NCBI RefSeq assembly: GCF_041381155.1
Contig: NC_091149.1
Location: 9,626,609-9,690,608, forward strand
From: Argopecten irradians
Taxonomy: Eukaryota > Mollusca > Bivalvia > Pectinida > Pectinidae
Reading direction: 5' to 3'
DNA length: 64,000 bases
A program made the translations under genes and the position numbers. The notes below the pieces were generated by a model. The model ran no database searches. It was given only the letters and a program-made list of their open reading frames with translations, and had not been told where the DNA came from. Positions within the stretch are counted from its first letter, which is position 1. Each line of letters begins with the position of its first letter. Shown here piece by piece: positions 59,885 through 64,000 of this stretch.

Positions 59885-62800
59885 GTCATAATGTCACGAT
59901 GCAGCAAACTGTCCAAGCTGGACTGTCAGACAACACTCCTGACCAAATACAATCATAAAGCTACGTCACTGCAAGCATAACTGTCAAGGACTTCAGACAT
60001 CACTCCTGGACCAAATACAATCATAATGCTACGTCACTGCAGCAAACTGTCAAGGACATCAGACATCACTAGTACTCCTGACCAAATACAATCCATAATG
60101 CTACGTCACTGCAGCCAAACTGTCCAAGAATTCAGACATCACTCCCAGACCAAATACAATCATAATGCTACGTCACTGCAGCAAACTGTCCAGGACATCA
60201 GACATCACTCCTGACCAAATACAATCATAATGCTACAGTCACTGCAGCATAACTGTCAAGGACTTCAGACATCACATACTCCTGACCAAATACATCATAA
60301 TGCTATGTCACTGCAGCAAACTGTCAAGGACATCAGACATCACTCCCGACCAAATACAATTATAATGCTATGTCACTGCAGCAAACTGTCAAGGACTCAG
60401 ACATCATACTGTCCAATCAGCAACTACGTCACTGAAGCATACTGTTGAAGTCATCGGGTATCAGACCCGACCCAAATACAATTCATAATGCTACGTCACT
60501 GCAGCAAACTGTCAAGGACTTCAGACATCACTCCTGACCAAATACAGTCATAATGCTACGTCACTGCAGCATACTGTTGAAGTCATCGGGTATCAGACCC
60601 GACCAAATACAATCATAATGCTACGTCACTGCAGCAAACTGTCAAGGACATCAGACATCACTCCTGACCAAATACAGTCATAATGCTACGTCACTGAAGC
60701 ATACTGTTGAAGTCATCGGGTATCAGACCCGACCAAATACAATCATAATGCTATGTCACTGCAGCAGCAACTGTCAAGGACATCAGACATCACTCCTGAC
60801 CAAATACAGTCATAATGCTACGTCACTGAAGCATTACTGTTTGAAGTCATCGGTATCAGACCCGACCAAATACAATCATAATGCTACGTCACTACAGCAA
60901 ACTGTCAAGGACTTCAGACATCACTCCTGACCAAATACAATCATAATGCTACGTCACTGAAGCATACTGTTGAAGTCATCTGCCGTAATCAAGACAAATA
61001 CAAATCATAATGCTATGTCACTGCAGCAAACTGTCCAGGACTTCAGACATCACTCCTGACCAAATACAATCATAATGCTATGTCACTGCAGCAAACTGTC
61101 CAGGACTTCAGACATCACTCCTGACCAAATACAATCATAATGCTACATCACTGCAGCAAACTGTCAAGGACAACAGACATCACTCCTGACCAAATACAAT
61201 CATAATGCTACATCACTGCAGCAAACTGTCAAGGACATTCAGACATCACTCCTGACCAAATACAATCATAATGCTACGTCACTGCAGCAAACTGTCAAGG
61301 ACTTCAGACATCACTCCTGACCAAATAAAATCATAATGCTACGTCACTGCAGCAAACTGTCAAGGACATCAGACATCACTCCTGACCAAATACAATCATA
61401 ATGCTATGTCACTGCAGCAAACTGTCAAGGGACATCAGACAATCACTATGCTACTCCAGACCAAATACAATCATAATGCTACGTCACTGCAGCAAACTGT
61501 CCAGGACTTCAGACATCACTCCCGACCAAATACAATCATAATGCTACGTCACTGCAGCAAACTGTCCAGGACTTCAGACATCACTCCCGACCAAATACAA
61601 TCATAATGCTACGTCACTGCAGCAAACTGTCAAGGACTTCAGACATCACTCCTGACCAAATACAATCATAATGCTACGTCACTGCAGCAAACTGTCAAGG
61701 ACTTCAGACATCACACTCCTGACCAAATACAATCATAATGCTATGTCACTGCAGCAAACTGTCCAGGACTTCAGACATCACTCCCGACCAAATACAATCA
61801 TAATGCTATGTCACTGCAGCAAACTGTCCAGGACATCAGACATCACTCCCGACCAAATACAATCATAATGCTATGTCACTGCAGCAAACTGTCCAGGACT
61901 TCAGACATCACTCCCGACCAAATACAATCATAATGCTATGTCACTGCAGCAAACTGTCCAGGACATCAGACATCACTCCTGACCAAATACAATCATAATG
62001 CTACATCACTGCAAGCAAACTGTCCCAGGACATTCAGAACATCACTCCTGACCAAATACAATCATAATGCTATGTCACTGAGCAGCAAACTGTCAAGGAC
62101 TTCAGACATCACTCCCTGACCAAATACAATCATAATGCTATGTCACTGCAGCAAACTGTCCAGGAATTCAGACAATCAGACTCCTGACCAAATACAATCA
62201 TAATGCTACATCACTGCAGCAAACTGTCAAGGACTTCAGACATCACTTTCTGACCAAATACAATCATAATGCTACGTCACTGCAGCAAACTGTCAAGGAT
62301 TATCAGACTTCACGTCCTGACCAAATACAATCATAATGCTACGTCCCTGCAGCAGCAAACTGTCCAGGACTTCAGACATCACTCCTGACCAAATACAATC
62401 ATAATGCTAAGTCACTGCAGCAAACTGTCAAGGATATCAGAACATCACTCCTGACCAAAATACAATCATAATGCTAGTCACTGCAGCAAACTGTCCAGGA
62501 CTTCAGACATCACTCCGACCAAATACAATCATAATGCTACGTCACTGCAGCAAATTGTCCAGGACTTCAGACATCACTCCCGACCAAATACAATCATAAT
62601 GCTACGTCACTGCAAGCAAACTGTCCAGGACTTCAGACATCACTCCGACCAAATACAATCATAATGCTATGTCACTGCAGCAAACTGTCCAGGACATCAG
62701 ACATCACTCCCGACCAAATACAATCATAATGCTACTTCACTGCAGCAAACTGTCTAGGACTTCAGACATCACTCCCGACCAAATACAATCATAATGCTAC

Positions 62801-63625
62801 ATCACTGCAGCAAACTGTCCAGGACTTCAGACATCACTCCTGATTAAATACAATCATAATGCTACGTCACTGCAGCAAACTGTCCAAGACTTCAGACATC
62901 TCTCCTGACCAAATACAGTCATAATGCTACGTCACTGCAGCAAACTATCCAGGATATCAGACATCACTCCCGACCAAATACAATCATAATGCTACGTCAC
63001 TGCAGCATGCTATGTCACTGCAGCAATTAAACTGTCCAGGACTTCAGACATCACTCCTGACCAAATACAATCATAATGCTATGTCACTGCAGCAAACTAT
63101 CCAGGATATCAGACATCACTCCCGACCAAATACAATCATAATGCTACGTCACTGCAGCAAACTGTCAAGGACAACAGACATCACTCCTGACCAAATACAA
63201 TCATAATGCTACGTCACTGCAGCATGCTACGTCACTGCAGCAAACTGTCCAGGACTTCAGACATCACTCCCGACCAAATACAATCATAATGCTATGTCAC
63301 TGCAGCAAACTGTCAAGGACTTCAGACATCACTCCTGACCAAATACAATCATAATGCTATGTCACTGCAGCAAACTGTCCAGGACATCAGACATCACTCC
63401 TGACCAAATACAATCATAATGCTACGTCACTGCAGCAAACTGTCCAGGACATCAGACTATCACTCCCTGACCAAATACAAATCATAATGCTTATGTCACT
63501 AGCAGCAAACAGTTCCAGGACTTCAGACATCACTCCCGACCAAATACAATCATAATGCTATGTCACTGTAGCAAACTGTCCAGGACATCAGACATCACTC
63601 CCGACCAAATACAATCATATGTCAC
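59885..63625. repeat. 65-bp minisatellite array, 3.7 kb
   Basis: About 57 units of ACTGCAGCAAACTGTCAAGG + ACTTCAGACATCACTCCTGA + CCAAATACAATCATAATGCT + ACGTC. The left end (59885-60960) is more diverged and contains a variant unit with CATACTGTTGAAGTCATCGG. The right end stops abruptly near 63625. About half the units carry TACGTCA and others TATGTCA or TACATCA. The short open frames are repeat artefacts. Confidence 0.97.
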
Positions 63626-64000
63626 TGAAACATAAAGCCAGCCACATCTTGGTTATCTCCCAAAGAGTGCTTATTGGGTTGAATACGGCATATATGAAAC
63701 CAGCGCCGGCCCGGTGTGTTTATTGGATCAGAAACAGTCTTATACAATACTGTATAGGAAGTGTGTTACACAAATCAATAGACACACAGTGAATGAATGA
63801 GTCAAGTGCATGACACAGGATACTATAGATATATAATGGTAGTCATCACCAACACCCCTAAATACAAGTATGAACTATGCTGATTCTAAGGCTGGAACAG
63901 TACATTATGAAATTATAGGGAAGTATGATTGAAATATACCCAGTGCTTAAATAGATATGCTGTTTATCAATAAGCAGTAATAGAAAAGTAACATAAATAA
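63626..64000. other. unique sequence at window end
   Basis: No gene, repeat or exon signal was recognised in these last 375 bases. The missing CACNB 5' exons may lie beyond. Confidence 0.5.

Noticed and set aside
60026..63206. Short plus-strand frames such as MLRHCSKLSRTSDIT
   Set aside because: They are fragments of the 65-bp array, interrupted whenever a unit has an indel.
59885..63625. CRISPR-like look of regular repeats
   Set aside because: Units are contiguous 65-bp tandem repeats with no unique spacers, in an animal intron or flank.

Overview
The window is animal nuclear DNA: AT-rich, with long introns between short GT-AG bounded exons, very rich in minisatellites, fold-back MITEs and tRNA-derived SINEs. 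Four conserved metazoan genes can be rebuilt exon by exon. The proteins plus the SINE/MITE types suggest a lophotrochozoan, most likely a bivalve mollusc (scallop-like repeats). That taxonomic call is inference from memory, not from a search.

Layout. (1) 1.6-11.9 kb, + strand: cytosolic guanylate kinase (GUK1-like, 200 aa, 7 coding exons). Its first coding exon lies in a nearly perfect 1.6-kb tandem duplication. (2) 11.9-22.4 kb: gene-poor, with fold-back elements and a 3.4-kb, 66-bp minisatellite that carries four copies of a nested MITE. (3) 22.4-26.8 kb, - strand: mitochondrial elongation factor Ts (TSFM, 346 aa, 6 exons) with an unusual acidic insert. (4) 27.0-36.6 kb, + strand: the WD40 protein AAMP (414 aa, 11 exons), head to head with TSFM across only 194 bp. 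(5) 36.6-42.8 kb: no recognisable gene, probably 3' UTR and spacer. (6) 42.8-58.6 kb, - strand: voltage-gated calcium channel beta subunit (CACNB), 10 exons covering SH3, HOOK and guanylate-kinase-like domains plus a His/Asp/Arg-rich tail. Its 5' exons are not visible. (7) 58.6-64 kb: mostly a 3.7-kb array of 65-bp repeats.

Main observation. In at least six places in three genes, the tandem repeat in an intron is built from the exon-intron junction itself. Each unit carries a copy of the splice acceptor plus the first exon bases, or the last exon bases plus the donor. AAMP introns 8 and 9 end in about 30 and 65 copies of their own 3' splice site. CACNB introns carry about 14 copies of one acceptor and multiple copies of two donors. 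TSFM exon 3 has its donor half triplicated with a 93-bp period that stays in frame. The GUK1 exon duplication is also frame-preserving (150 nt). In contrast, the acceptor-type arrays (31 or 37 bp units) meet a stop codon within about three units, so only the terminal, exon-joined copy should give a productive mRNA. I know of no named system that this corresponds to.

The four genes do not form a pathway: nucleotide metabolism, mitochondrial translation, a WD40 scaffold and channel trafficking. Their adjacency looks like ordinary animal gene order.
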